Shown: piece by piece, positions 23,579-31,986 of the stretch
Position numbering within the stretch: position 1 is the stretch's first letter
Layout: each line of letters starts with the position of its first letter
NCBI GenBank assembly: GCA_016178155.1
Contig: JACOTZ010000013.1
Coordinates: forward strand, 1-34,310
Origin: Acidobacteriota bacterium
Lineage (GTDB): Bacteria > Acidobacteriota > Terriglobia > Bryobacterales > Bryobacteraceae
Direction: 5' to 3'
DNA: 34,310 nt
The notes under the pieces: generated by a model
What the model saw: only the letters and a program-made list of their open reading frames with translations
Told to the model about the DNA's origin: nothing
Database searches by the model: none
Program-made: the position numbers and the translations under genes

Positions 23579-25453
23579 ATGAAGACGTGCATCATAGCCC
23601 TGGCGGCAATGGCCGCCATCGCTCCGGCCCGTGCGGCCGAGCCGGCGATCAGGATCGACACGGCCATGGCGCCTCCCGCCTGGGCGCTCCTCGAGCGCCA
23701 GTTGCTGCGGGCGAACTCGGCCGCCTGCGAGCGCTTCGCCGCCCGCTACCTGGACGAACGCGGTTACCTGTTGCACACCCCGCGCTGGGGCACGCTCGAC
23801 GGGCCGGACGACGCCATCGAAACCTTCTACAACTGGACGCTTCTGCATGCGCTAGGCGGGTCCGACTCGGTCCTTGCGCTGTACAAGAAGGCGCTGGAAG
23901 GCCATTACAAACAGTACGGCGAGTTGCGGACGACGCTCACCAAGCTGGCCGAGAACGGCGCTTATTACAAGGAATTCATCACGCAATCCGACTGGTTCCA
24001 CACCGGCGAGGGCATGCGCGCATTTACCTTCCTCGGACTCTCTGACCCTGCGGACCCGGTCTATCGCGAGCGCCTCAAGCGGTTCGCCGCCATGTACATG
24101 GGCGAAGATCCCGAGGCTCCGAATTACGACCCCGCGAAGAAGGTAATTCGCAGCCTCTGGACGGGCAGCAAAGGTCCCATGTTGCACAAAGCGACCGTCT
24201 ACGACTGGGTCGGGGACCCGGTGCCGGGCAGTTTCCATCTGCTCCATAATCGGGCCGGGCGCGGCAAGCTTCTCGATCTCAAAGCCTGGTACCCGAAAAT
24301 GCTCGCCCACTGCAAGGAGTATCTCGACAGTGTGGGCGATCATCCACTGAACCTCGCGGCCACCAACCTCGCTCTGAATGCGTACGCCCTGACCCAGGAT
24401 CCCAAGTACAGGAACTGGGCCGTCGAGTACGTCGGCGCCTGGAAGCAGCGCGTGGAGGCTTGCGGCGGCAACATCCCCACCAATGTCGGGCTCGACGGCA
24501 AACCCGGGGGAGAATACGGCGGCCAGTGGTGGAAGGGCACCTACGGGTGGAACTTCACCATCTACGATGGCGAGATCGAGGAAATCGCCCACCGCAACAC
24601 GGTGACCGCCGGCTCCTGGCCGGGATTCAGCAATGCCCTGATGCTCACTGGCGACCAGAGCTTCATCGCGGTGCTGCGCCGTCAAATGGACAACATCTAC
24701 GCCCATAAAAAGCTGGTGAACGGCAAGACCCTTCTGCCGCAGATGTACGGCGATCCTCGCGGTTACCAGCAGAGCGGAGCGCCGAGCTGGTATCACTACA
24801 CCGGAAACCTTTTCCAGGACCGGCTGGCCGAAATTTATTTCTGGTCCATGGACCGCAAGGACCTCGAGCGCGTGCCGGTCGAGGGCTGGCTCGCCTTCCT
24901 GGAAGGCAGGAATCCGGATTACCCCGTTCAGGCGCTCGCGGCGGACCTCGACCACGTGCGCCGGCGCGTGAGCCAGATGGACGCGGACCAGACGGCGCCG
25001 GACACGCGGCTGGCCGACTATCTCATGGGCTTGAATCCGGCGGCGACGACGGCCCTCGCCAATCTCACCATCGGTTACTTCCCGGCGGGAAACATCTGGA
25101 GCCTGCACAGCCGCTTTCGTTATTTCGATCCCACCAGGCGGAGGGCGGGGCTGCCGGAAGACGTGGGCGCGCTCGTCGAGAAGCTCGAAGCCGATGCCGC
25201 GACGCTCGTGCTCGTGAACGTGAATCCCGTCGAGCCGCGTACGCTCGTGGTACAGGCCGGCGGTTACGGAGAGCACCGCTTTGACTCCGTCGAGGTCTCG
25301 GGAAAGACCCGCGCGATTGGCGGACCGCTGCTGCACGTCCGTCTCGAACCCGGCTCCGGCGCGCGCCTCCGCTTCCGCATGACGCGATACGTGAACCCGC
25401 CCGTCTTGGCCCATCCCTGGGACCGCCCCTTCCACCCCGTTGAATCGAACTGA
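23579..25453 (+). CDS. Large secreted protein, probable (alpha/alpha)-barrel, unknown function
   Basis: A 624-residue exported protein; MKTCIIALAAMAAIAPARA is a signal peptide. The body is a series of paired helices with aromatic, Trp/Tyr-rich inner segments (DDAIETFYNWTLLHALGG, WYPKMLAHCKEYLDSVG, YRNWAVEYVGAWKQRVEACGG, GTYGWNFTIYDGEIEEIAHRN). This is the look of (alpha/alpha)6 barrels found in glycoside hydrolases, polysaccharide lyases and epimerases. A beta-rich C-terminal part (ATLVLVNVNPVEPRTLVVQAGG, LLHVRLEPGSGARLRFRM) fits the beta-sandwich often attached to such barrels. I cannot name the family or catalytic residues. It has its own promoter and no close partner. Confidence 0.75.
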   Translation: MKTCIIALAAMAAIAPARAAEPAIRIDTAMAPPAWALLERQLLRANSAACERFAARYLDERGYLLHTPRWGTLDGPDDAIETFYNWTLLHALGGSDSVLALYKKALEGHYKQYGELRTTLTKLAENGAYYKEFITQSDWFHTGEGMRAFTFLGLSDPADPVYRERLKRFAAMYMGEDPEAPNYDPAKKVIRSLWTGSKGPMLHKATVYDWVGDPVPGSFHLLHNRAGRGKLLDLKAWYPKMLAHCKEYLDSVGDHPLNLAATNLALNAYALTQDPKYRNWAVEYVGAWKQRVEACGGNIPTNVGLDGKPGGEYGGQWWKGTYGWNFTIYDGEIEEIAHRNTVTAGSWPGFSNALMLTGDQSFIAVLRRQMDNIYAHKKLVNGKTLLPQMYGDPRGYQQSGAPSWYHYTGNLFQDRLAEIYFWSMDRKDLERVPVEGWLAFLEGRNPDYPVQALAADLDHVRRRVSQMDADQTAPDTRLADYLMGLNPAATTALANLTIGYFPAGNIWSLHSRFRYFDPTRRRAGLPEDVGALVEKLEADAATLVLVNVNPVEPRTLVVQAGGYGEHRFDSVEVSGKTRAIGGPLLHVRLEPGSGARLRFRMTRYVNPPVLAHPWDRPFHPVESN

Positions 25454-25835
25454 ACGCTTGTCCTGACGCGACTGGATCCGACTGCCGGACAACGTCGTCG
25501 AGGTCTTGATGCTTTTTTTGAGCCTCGTCGGGGCAATCTGGTACGTTTCGAATAGCGGCCGGAACATCAGCGCGTCCAGGCGGCGAAGACAATGCCGTAT
25601 AGCAGCGCTGCCTTTTCTCTTTCCGTAGCCAGTTTCGTTCCGAAGAAGTTTGCCTCTCCCAGACTGAAAGGCGGCCAAGGCTCAGCGTTCCGCGACCAAC
25701 TTCCCAGTGGGCGATGGCACGGGAGTTGGGCGCCGCCCGTAGAGGCTCAGCGTAGGCAGAACCTCATTGCCTCGCGACCCGGGCCGGAGGTAAACTCGAC
25801 CAGATCTGAAGAACCCGATTGGCGAGGCGAGTCGA
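25454..25835. other. Intergenic region upstream of the kinase gene
   Basis: About 380 bases with no convincing gene. A run of seven T (25513-25519) follows the secreted-protein gene by 60 bases but has no strong hairpin before it. The right end carries the kinase promoter. A minus-strand frame near 25500-25650 reads protein-like for about 35 residues, but it continues into an antisense frame of the secreted-protein gene and lacks a ribosome-binding site. Confidence 0.45.
25767..25796 (+). promoter_or_regulatory. Candidate promoter of the kinase gene
   Basis: TTGCCT (25767-25772) and TAAACT (25791-25796) are 18 bases apart, a reasonable sigma-70-type promoter 39 bases before the TTG start of the kinase gene. 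Confidence 0.5.
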
Positions 25836-28532
25836 TTGATCGGCAAGCGACTGTTGCACTACGAGATAACAGAAAAGCTCGGCGAGGGCGGCATGGGCGT
25901 GGTCTACAAAGCCCGCGATACGCACTTGGACCGCACGGTTGCCATCAAGGTCATCCGCCCCGAGGCGGTCGCCAACCCGGAGCGCAAGCGTCGTTTCGTC
26001 CAGGAGGCCAAGTCCGCCTCTGCCCTCAATCACCCCAATATCCTGCACATTTACGACATCGACCAGGCCGACGGCATTGACTTCATCGCCATGGAGTTCG
26101 TGCCGGGCAAGACGCTCGACCAGTTGATCAGGCGCAAGGGGCTGGCTCTCCGCGAAACGCTGGACTACGCGGTGCAGATCGCCGGCGCGCTGGCCAAGGC
26201 CCAGGCGGCGGGAATCGTGCACCGCGATTTGAAGCCGGCCAACGTCATGGTCAGCGCCGAGGGCCTGGTCAAGCTGCTGGACTTCGGTTTGGCCAAGCTG
26301 ACCGAACCCGTCGCGACCGACCCGCTTGCTCCGACCGAGACCCTGAGACCGGAAACCGAAGCGGGCATGATCCTCGGCACCGCCGCCTACATGTCGCCGG
26401 AGCAGGCCGAAGGAAAGAAGTTGGACGCGCGGTCCGACATCTTCTCGTTCGGATCCGTGCTTTACGAGATGGTGACGGGGAAGCGGGCATTTAAGGGCGA
26501 GAGCAAGATGGCGACCCTTTCGGCGATTCTGCACAGGGAGGCGGCGCCGTTCGGCGAGGGTGCTCCGCCGGAGCTGGAGAGGATCATCGCGCGATGTCTG
26601 CGGAAGGACCTAGATCGGCGCATCCAGCACATGGACGATGTCAAGCTTGCGTTGCAGGATCTGAAAGAGGAGTCGGAGTCCGGCAAGCTGGCCAAGATCG
26701 CCCCTGTGCGCCCACGCGTTTCGATGTCTGTAGTTCTCCTCATCGCTGGGATCGTCGTTCTCGCCGCAGCCGGCGTGGTCTGGCTTTGGCGGCTAGCGCG
26801 GTCGCCGGAGTCTGTCCCCGCGCCGGTTCTCAAGCGGCTAACTTCGGATACCGGCCTCACGTTCCAACCGGCCCTCTCGCCCGATGGCAAGCTGGTCGCT
26901 TACGCCTCTGATCGGGCGGGTGGCGACGACCTGGACATCTGGGTAAAGCAGATTGATGGAGGCGAACCGCTGCGGCTGACTTCAAGCCCCGCGTACGAGT
27001 TCGAGCCATCGTTCTCACCCGACGGCAACCGCATCGTCTTTCGCTCTGAGCGCGACGGCGGTGGTATCTACACGATCCCGGCGCTGGGCGGGGAACCGAG
27101 GCTGATCGCCAAGGAGGGACGCAACCCGCGTTTCTCACCGGACGGTGAGCGCATTGCGTTCGTGACCGGCCAAGTAGGGTTTGGAGGGGGGCACCGTTTC
27201 GGGCTGTTCGTTGTTCCATCATTGGGTGGGACGCCGCAGGAGCTAGTGACGAGAAAAACCGGAGCCGCTTCTCCAGTCTGGTCGCCGGACGGCCGTTTCA
27301 TTCTGTTCTCGACGGGCCCCTTTAGGCCGGATGACTGGGGGATTGTCTCCTCCGAGCCCGGCCCGGCGGCCGCGGTGAGCGTTCTGCCGCTGGCTGCCTT
27401 CAAAAAGAGCGGGCTGGCAGATGTGGTCCCTTACGAGTGGCCGGCGCGGAACCGCGTTTTGTTTTTGGCGACCTCGGGCGACAGTGCGCACATCTTTGAG
27501 GCGGCGCTCTCCCCTCCTGCTGGGATGACAAAAGAGTGGCGCCTGGACCCGACACCGAAACGGCTCACCTTCGGCACCGGACTGGACGATAGGCCCTCTC
27601 TGGCCTCCGCGGCATCCGGAACGGGCGCCCGCCGTCTGGCATTCGCAAGCCTGGCACGAAACGAGAACATCTGGAGCATCGATCTGGATACCAGCCGGCC
27701 GCAGACCGGAGGGAAGCTCCAGCGATTAATCCCGGAGCCCGGTTTTCAGGTCTTTCCCTCGGTTTCCCGGGACGGGACCAAGCTGGTGTTCATGTCGCAC
27801 GCCGCAGACAACGACGACATCTGGCTCCTCGATCTGAAGACCGGCAAGAGGTTGTTGCTGTCCACAAAGGTGTCCCGCAAGCTAGGAATGATCCTTCACC
27901 CGGACGGTTCGCGGGTGGCCTACTGGGATGCTGGAGATGGCGCCAGCTACGCCATTTCAACATCGGGCGGGGCGCCGGAGAAGCTGTACGATCGCGCCTG
28001 GTTCTGGGACTGGTCGGCCGACCACACCCGAATCCTACTTCTTGAGTCTGGCGGGTCTGTGGCGATCGTGCTGAATCTCCGGACTGGCAAGAGTTCGGTG
28101 TTCCTGGACAGTCGTGCGGATCTGGGGGTGTTCCGCCTCTCTCCCGACAACCGATGGATCCTCTTCCGATCTCGATATCAACTGTTCGTGACTCCCTTCA
28201 GCGGCGACCGGGCCGGGGGTGAAACCGACTGGATCCAGGTCACGGACGGTTCAGCCATGGAGGAAAGAGGCTTTTGGTCGCCTGACGGAAACTGGATTTA
28301 CTCGTCCTCGTTCCGGGACGGTTTCGAATGCATCTGGGCGTATCCCATCGATCCCCAGTCGAGGAGACCCGCCGGAAAGCCGGTGGACGTTTATCACTCC
28401 CACCGGGCCCGGCTGTCACTGCGGAATGCGAACCAGGTCTCGCAGGGCGTTACCGTCGCCCGCGACAAGGTGGTCTTCAACCAAGGTGAGATCACGGGTA
28501 ACATCTGGCTGACGAGCTGGGCGGCAAAATAG
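25836..28532 (+). CDS. Transmembrane Ser/Thr protein kinase with TolB/PD40 beta-propeller
   Basis: An 898-residue Pkn2-type receptor kinase. It starts with TTG; the frame opens right at the kinase (LLHYEITEKLGEGGMGVVYKA), so an initiation codon further in would cut the fold. Kinase motifs are complete: GEGGMG 16-21, K38 (VAIK), E57, HRDLKPANV 129-137, DFG 149-151, SPE 187-189 in place of APE, and a C-lobe to about 280. One membrane helix spans about 297-319. The outside part has repeated S-P-D-G blocks (LSPDGKLVAYAS, FSPDGNRIVFRSE, FSPDGERIAFVTG, WSPDGRFILFSTG), the PD40/WD40-like propeller. It would phosphorylate cytoplasmic targets in response to an outside signal. This architecture is expanded in Acidobacteriota; targets are unknown, and nothing ties it to the CRISPR operon. 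Confidence 0.93.
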   Translation: MIGKRLLHYEITEKLGEGGMGVVYKARDTHLDRTVAIKVIRPEAVANPERKRRFVQEAKSASALNHPNILHIYDIDQADGIDFIAMEFVPGKTLDQLIRRKGLALRETLDYAVQIAGALAKAQAAGIVHRDLKPANVMVSAEGLVKLLDFGLAKLTEPVATDPLAPTETLRPETEAGMILGTAAYMSPEQAEGKKLDARSDIFSFGSVLYEMVTGKRAFKGESKMATLSAILHREAAPFGEGAPPELERIIARCLRKDLDRRIQHMDDVKLALQDLKEESESGKLAKIAPVRPRVSMSVVLLIAGIVVLAAAGVVWLWRLARSPESVPAPVLKRLTSDTGLTFQPALSPDGKLVAYASDRAGGDDLDIWVKQIDGGEPLRLTSSPAYEFEPSFSPDGNRIVFRSERDGGGIYTIPALGGEPRLIAKEGRNPRFSPDGERIAFVTGQVGFGGGHRFGLFVVPSLGGTPQELVTRKTGAASPVWSPDGRFILFSTGPFRPDDWGIVSSEPGPAAAVSVLPLAAFKKSGLADVVPYEWPARNRVLFLATSGDSAHIFEAALSPPAGMTKEWRLDPTPKRLTFGTGLDDRPSLASAASGTGARRLAFASLARNENIWSIDLDTSRPQTGGKLQRLIPEPGFQVFPSVSRDGTKLVFMSHAADNDDIWLLDLKTGKRLLLSTKVSRKLGMILHPDGSRVAYWDAGDGASYAISTSGGAPEKLYDRAWFWDWSADHTRILLLESGGSVAIVLNLRTGKSSVFLDSRADLGVFRLSPDNRWILFRSRYQLFVTPFSGDRAGGETDWIQVTDGSAMEERGFWSPDGNWIYSSSFRDGFECIWAYPIDPQSRRPAGKPVDVYHSHRARLSLRNANQVSQGVTVARDKVVFNQGEITGNIWLTSWAAK

Positions 28533-29087
28533 CCAGCCTACCGTAGCGCGGGTGCCGACCTGCTGTAACGGGGTGGTCGAGCTTATACCCCCTTCGCAAA
28601 CCCGCCATCGACGGCGATGGACTAGAGAAGCAGGTGGGAATGGATTACGCGCAAACCGGAAGTTGAGAACCGCGGATCGTGCCGGGCGAAACGGAAGCTG
28701 GCCATGCGCGGACACAACCATGCCGAAGGATAGTCCGGCGGGCTCATCGAGACGATGAACGGCGGCGCGAGGACAGTGTTCTTGCGCCGCTCAAAACCTT
28801 CACCGGATCGGTAGACCCTGATGCCTTCCCCCCGCCCGGCGGAATATTCACTAAAAAGAGAGGCCCCTCTCTCCATTTTCAGGCTGAACCAACACACCCG
28901 GTGGCGTGCCTGAGTGTACATCGAGCATTGCGATTGAGCGTGGCGCAGGAGATGCGGCCGTTCCGCCAGCAGCAGAGCGCGGATACAAAATGCGGCCTGA
29001 TGGCGCCGCGCCGGGCGCATAGCTGTCCGGCACGCCCCGCCACCCGGCTTGCCGCGAATCGCCCTGTGCTATCGTGACGTTTGCAGA
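28533..29087. other. Long intergenic region upstream of the Csm operon
   Basis: This 555-base stretch has no convincing gene: two overlapping open frames of 132 codons on opposite strands lack ribosome-binding sites and recognisable sequence. I searched it by eye for CRISPR repeats and found none. It holds the hairpin at 28857-28872 and, at its right end, a TATCGT box (29070-29075) twelve bases before the cas10 ATG, preceded by TTGCCG at a short 15-base spacing. Confidence 0.5.
28852..28872 (-). terminator. Hairpin with T-tract on the minus strand
   Basis: On the minus strand AGAGAG-GGGC-CTCTCT forms a 6-bp stem with a 4-base loop, followed by TTTTAG, which resembles an intrinsic terminator. 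No minus-strand gene is recognised to its right, so it may end an unrecognised small RNA or antisense transcript, or be a remnant of a lost gene. On the plus strand the following bases (CCATTTTC) are a weaker T-tract. Confidence 0.4.
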
Positions 29088-30590
29088 ATGTCGCTCCAGA
29101 TCTTCTTGCGGGGAAAAATTCTGGGTGTGGAGCAGTTCCTGAGCGCGCTTCCGGAACGCGAGCCGCCTCCGCGCGCCGGTGAGGACGAGCCACCGTCCGG
29201 CCGGGCGCCGCGCGCAGTGGACGACTTCGAGGGACGCGTGGACTGGGCCTCGCTGTTGAGCGAAGTCCTGCCGCGCGCCCTGCTGGCTGAACTCGGCTTG
29301 CCGAAAGTCCTGCTCGGCATGAGCGGAGGACACGAGTTCCTCGCCGTGCTCCCCATGGAGGCCCGCCCGCGCGCGGAAGAGTTTCTCGCAGCGGCCGCGC
29401 GCAATATCGAACGGGTCAGCGGCTCGACGCTGCGGCTGGTCTGGGCGTCTACCGAGAATCTCGGTGACTGGACCATCGTGCGGCGGCGTCTCGGCGACGA
29501 GATGCAAGCGAAGATCGGCGCTCGCCTGCCGGGCGACTCCACCGGCGAGTTCGCACCCTTCTCTACCGCCGCCGCCGGCGATTTCTCCGGCTATTTCCGG
29601 TCGCTCGCGGCCGGGTTGCGCCAGGCGCGCTCAGTCGGCTGGACGGAATCGGAGACCCTGATGGAGGCTGGCGAGGGAAAGCATGCATGGCCCTTGAGCC
29701 GGGACCCGGACGGGATCCCTTTCCCCCGTCATGCGGCGCCCGCCGATGACGACGCCGGGCCCGCGAGTCCTGCTACGCTCGCCGCCAGGGCCCGCGGCCG
29801 CAAGACCTGGGGCATGCTGCGCGGTGAGGTCGACCATATCGAGATTCGATTCCGCCGCGCCCAGTCGGTTGAGGAAACCATCCAGATCTCGACGCTGTAC
29901 AAGCAGTTCTTCGCGGGCGAGCTCGAAGTGCTGTGTTCGATGCCGGAGTCTTGGCGCAAGCTCACCCTGGTATATTCCGGCGGCAATGATTTCGCGGTCT
30001 ACGGCGCTTGGGACGCTCTCATCCCGTTTGCGCGCGAACTGCAACGGCTGTTCCACCGCGTGTCCGAAGAGAGCCTGAAAGATTACCCCGGCGCCGAAGG
30101 CAAGACCATTTCGATGGCGATTGCGCTCGCGCCCGGCCCGGACACGCCCCTGGCGCACGTTTTCGCCGAAGCCGGAGAGAACCTCGAAGTCGCGAAGTCC
30201 GCCGCCAATTGCATTGCCATTTTCGGCCGCACCCTCGAGTGGAAGCATCTCGCCGATGCTGCCGACACCAGAACGACCATGACGCGCATGGTCCTCGAAT
30301 TCGGGGTCCCGCCGCAGTTTCTCTATGAGCTGGCGAACTTCTACCGCGATGCTCCGCAGATCCCCGGCCAGCGGCGGACCCGCCAGGATCGCCTGGAGCG
30401 CCCCTGGCGTTTCCATCGCCGGCTCAATCGCGTCATTCATGGCTCGGCCGCGGCGGCCAGAAGCAGAGACTTCCAGAAGTTGCGCGCCGATCTGATTGCG
30501 GACTTCACAGGCCGGCACGCGGCGCAGGTGCGCCTGCGGCCGGCAGGACGCGTTGCCCTCGAATGGGCGAGGCTCGAAACAGAGACATAA
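29088..30590 (+). CDS. cas10: Cas10/Csm1, reduced form without HD domain and with a GGND palm motif
   Basis: Large subunit of a type III-A CRISPR complex, 500 residues against roughly 750-850 for usual Csm1. It starts at MSLQIFLRGK, after which the first palm domain begins (LLGMSGGHEFLAVLP at about 76-89; LRLVWASTENLGDW). No HD nuclease domain precedes it. The linker has no C-x-x-C pairs, so the usual zinc finger is missing. The second palm (about 239-385) is clear: KTWGMLRGEVDHIEI, QISTLYKQFFAGELE, LVYSGGNDFAVYGAWDALI, ISMAIALAPG, EAGENLEVAKS, CIAIFGRTLEW. The metal-binding D-x-D reads E247-V-D249 and GGDD reads G298-G-N300-D301, so cyclic-oligoadenylate synthesis is probably lost. A helical C-terminal domain follows. 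csm2 starts two bases after the stop. The subunit call is firm; inactivity is inferred. Confidence 0.9.
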   Translation: MSLQIFLRGKILGVEQFLSALPEREPPPRAGEDEPPSGRAPRAVDDFEGRVDWASLLSEVLPRALLAELGLPKVLLGMSGGHEFLAVLPMEARPRAEEFLAAAARNIERVSGSTLRLVWASTENLGDWTIVRRRLGDEMQAKIGARLPGDSTGEFAPFSTAAAGDFSGYFRSLAAGLRQARSVGWTESETLMEAGEGKHAWPLSRDPDGIPFPRHAAPADDDAGPASPATLAARARGRKTWGMLRGEVDHIEIRFRRAQSVEETIQISTLYKQFFAGELEVLCSMPESWRKLTLVYSGGNDFAVYGAWDALIPFARELQRLFHRVSEESLKDYPGAEGKTISMAIALAPGPDTPLAHVFAEAGENLEVAKSAANCIAIFGRTLEWKHLADAADTRTTMTRMVLEFGVPPQFLYELANFYRDAPQIPGQRRTRQDRLERPWRFHRRLNRVIHGSAAAARSRDFQKLRADLIADFTGRHAAQVRLRPAGRVALEWARLETET

Positions 30591-30592
30591 GC

Positions 30593-31108
30593 ATGCAGGA
30601 AACAGAGCAGCAGGGACAGAAACCGGAACAGAAGGGGCCCCGCGGCCCGGAAGGCCGCTCCCCCGGACCCCGCGAGGGGCGCGGCGAACGCCGCCCCGAG
30701 GGCCGCGGCGATCGGGGCGACCGGGGAGAGCGTGATCGCGGCCGGGGCGGCTTCCGTCCCGAGGGCCCGCCGGAGATCGATCTCGACAAGCTCATCTCCG
30801 ATAGCCTGTACCTCGACAACCAGGCACACGGGATCGTCGCCCGCATGCGGGACATGGACTCGGGCACCAAGAGCCAGCTCCGCCGGTTCTATAACGCCGT
30901 CCGCCGCGCCTGCCGCGCCCCCGAGAGCGACCGCCAGCATGAGTTCGTCATGCTGCGCGCGCGCCTGGCCTATACGATCGCGCGCCATTCCCTGCGCAGC
31001 CTCGATACCATGGAAAAGCTGCTGCTGCAGGTGACGCGCAAGAACGACTCGCGGGGCTACGAGCGCTTCCGCGACCTCTTCGAGGCCATCGTGGCCTATA
31101 ACGAATAG
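30593..31108 (+). CDS. csm2: Csm2 small subunit with Arg/Gly-rich N-terminal extension
   Basis: Small helical subunit of the type III-A complex, 171 residues against about 120-140 for common Csm2. Residues 1-~60 form a disordered, low-complexity head rich in R-G and R-x-G steps (GRGERRPEGRGDRGDRGERD) with 13 Arg among the first 60. Residues about 61-171 form the five-helix Csm2 core: IDLDKLISDSLYLDNQAHG, KSQLRRFYNAVRRA, FVMLRARLAYTIARH, LDTMEKLLLQVTRK, YERFRDLFEAIVAYNE. The core lines the inside of the complex and contacts the guide/target RNA. The head resembles RGG-type RNA-binding tails and is not a usual Csm2 feature. The start two bases after cas10 is preferred over an in-frame ATG 30 bases upstream. 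Confidence 0.9.
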   Translation: MQETEQQGQKPEQKGPRGPEGRSPGPREGRGERRPEGRGDRGDRGERDRGRGGFRPEGPPEIDLDKLISDSLYLDNQAHGIVARMRDMDSGTKSQLRRFYNAVRRACRAPESDRQHEFVMLRARLAYTIARHSLRSLDTMEKLLLQVTRKNDSRGYERFRDLFEAIVAYNE

Positions 31109-31149
31109 GCGCCCGCCCGGGCGCCGCCTGCACGCGACAAAGGGAAATC

Positions 31150-31983
31150 ATGAGCTCGCATACCGCGCAAACTGAACTGAAGTTTCTCGGCAAGCTGATC
31201 CTCGAAGGAGATCTGCACTGCGAAACCGGCCTGCACATCGGCGCCGGCAAGGGCTCGCTCGAGATCGGCGGCGCCGATAATCCGGTCGTGAAAGACGCTT
31301 ACGGGCGCCCCTACATCCCCGGCAGCTCGCTCCGTGGGCGCCTGCGCTCGCTGCTCGAACAGGCGAGCGGCCTTGCCGTGCCCTCCGAGCTGGTGTACAT
31401 CTCCCGGCGCAAGGGCCAGGAGGTCCGCATCCACCAGAGCGACCGTCCGGATGACGAGATCTGCCTGCTCTTCGGCCGCAACCCCGGCCGCATGGAGCGC
31501 ACCAGCGGCGAGGCGCTCGAGAGCGCCCTGGCCACTCCCGCGCGCCTCACCGTGTACGATGCGCCCCTCGGCCTCGATAGCATTACGCCGCAGATGCGCG
31601 AGAACCTCGATGACGAGCTCACCGAAGTGAAGAGCGAGAATGCCGTCGACCGCATCACCTCGCAGGCCAACCCCCGAACCCTCGAGCGCGTCCCGGCCGG
31701 CGCGCGCTTCCGGCTGCGCCTGGTCATGGATGTGCTCTGCGAGGAGGACAAGGAGTTGTTCGCGCGAGTCGTCCAGGGGCTGCGCTTGCTCGAGGACGAC
31801 ACGCTCGGCGGCGGCGGCTCGCGCGGCAACGGCCGCGTCCGCACTTCCGGGTTGCGTCTCGCTTGGCGCAGCCGCGACTTCTACGCCGGAGCGGGATCCG
31901 AATCGGACCTGATCACGGGCGCCGACGTCGCCGGCCTCCAGGCGCTCGCCTCCAGCGCCGAGTTCGCCGGGAAGCTTGCCTGA
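31150..31983 (+). CDS. csm3: Csm3 backbone RAMP subunit, target-RNA nuclease
   Basis: Repeated backbone subunit of the Csm complex, 277 residues (commonly 210-250). It binds the crRNA and cuts target RNA at six-base intervals. The N-terminal RAMP strand is FLGKLILEGDLHCETGLHIGAG. The loop GGADNPVVKD carries D43 in the position of the catalytic Asp of characterised Csm3 proteins (D33 in Streptococcus), so RNA cleavage should be intact. YIPGSSLRGRLRSLLE is the conserved first-helix motif. LGGGGSRGNGRVR (219-231) is the glycine-rich RAMP loop. The last 40 residues extend beyond the core. AAAGGGA lies shortly before the ATG. It sits between csm2 and csm4 in the standard order. Confidence 0.95.
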   Translation: MSSHTAQTELKFLGKLILEGDLHCETGLHIGAGKGSLEIGGADNPVVKDAYGRPYIPGSSLRGRLRSLLEQASGLAVPSELVYISRRKGQEVRIHQSDRPDDEICLLFGRNPGRMERTSGEALESALATPARLTVYDAPLGLDSITPQMRENLDDELTEVKSENAVDRITSQANPRTLERVPAGARFRLRLVMDVLCEEDKELFARVVQGLRLLEDDTLGGGGSRGNGRVRTSGLRLAWRSRDFYAGAGSESDLITGADVAGLQALASSAEFAGKLA

Positions 31984-31986
31984 CAA

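Noticed and set aside
23852-25678. 608-codon minus-strand open frame opposite the large secreted protein gene
   Set aside because: No ribosome-binding site or recognisable domain; the plus strand has a signal peptide, promoter and folded-protein pattern. The first ~35 residues look protein-like but are not enough.
28622-29077. Two overlapping 132-codon frames on opposite strands before cas10
   Set aside because: No ribosome-binding site, no recognisable sequence, low-quality composition; listed as intergenic.
28533-29087. Possible CRISPR array next to the Csm operon
   Set aside because: No regularly spaced repeat of 25-40 bases is visible here or anywhere else in the window.
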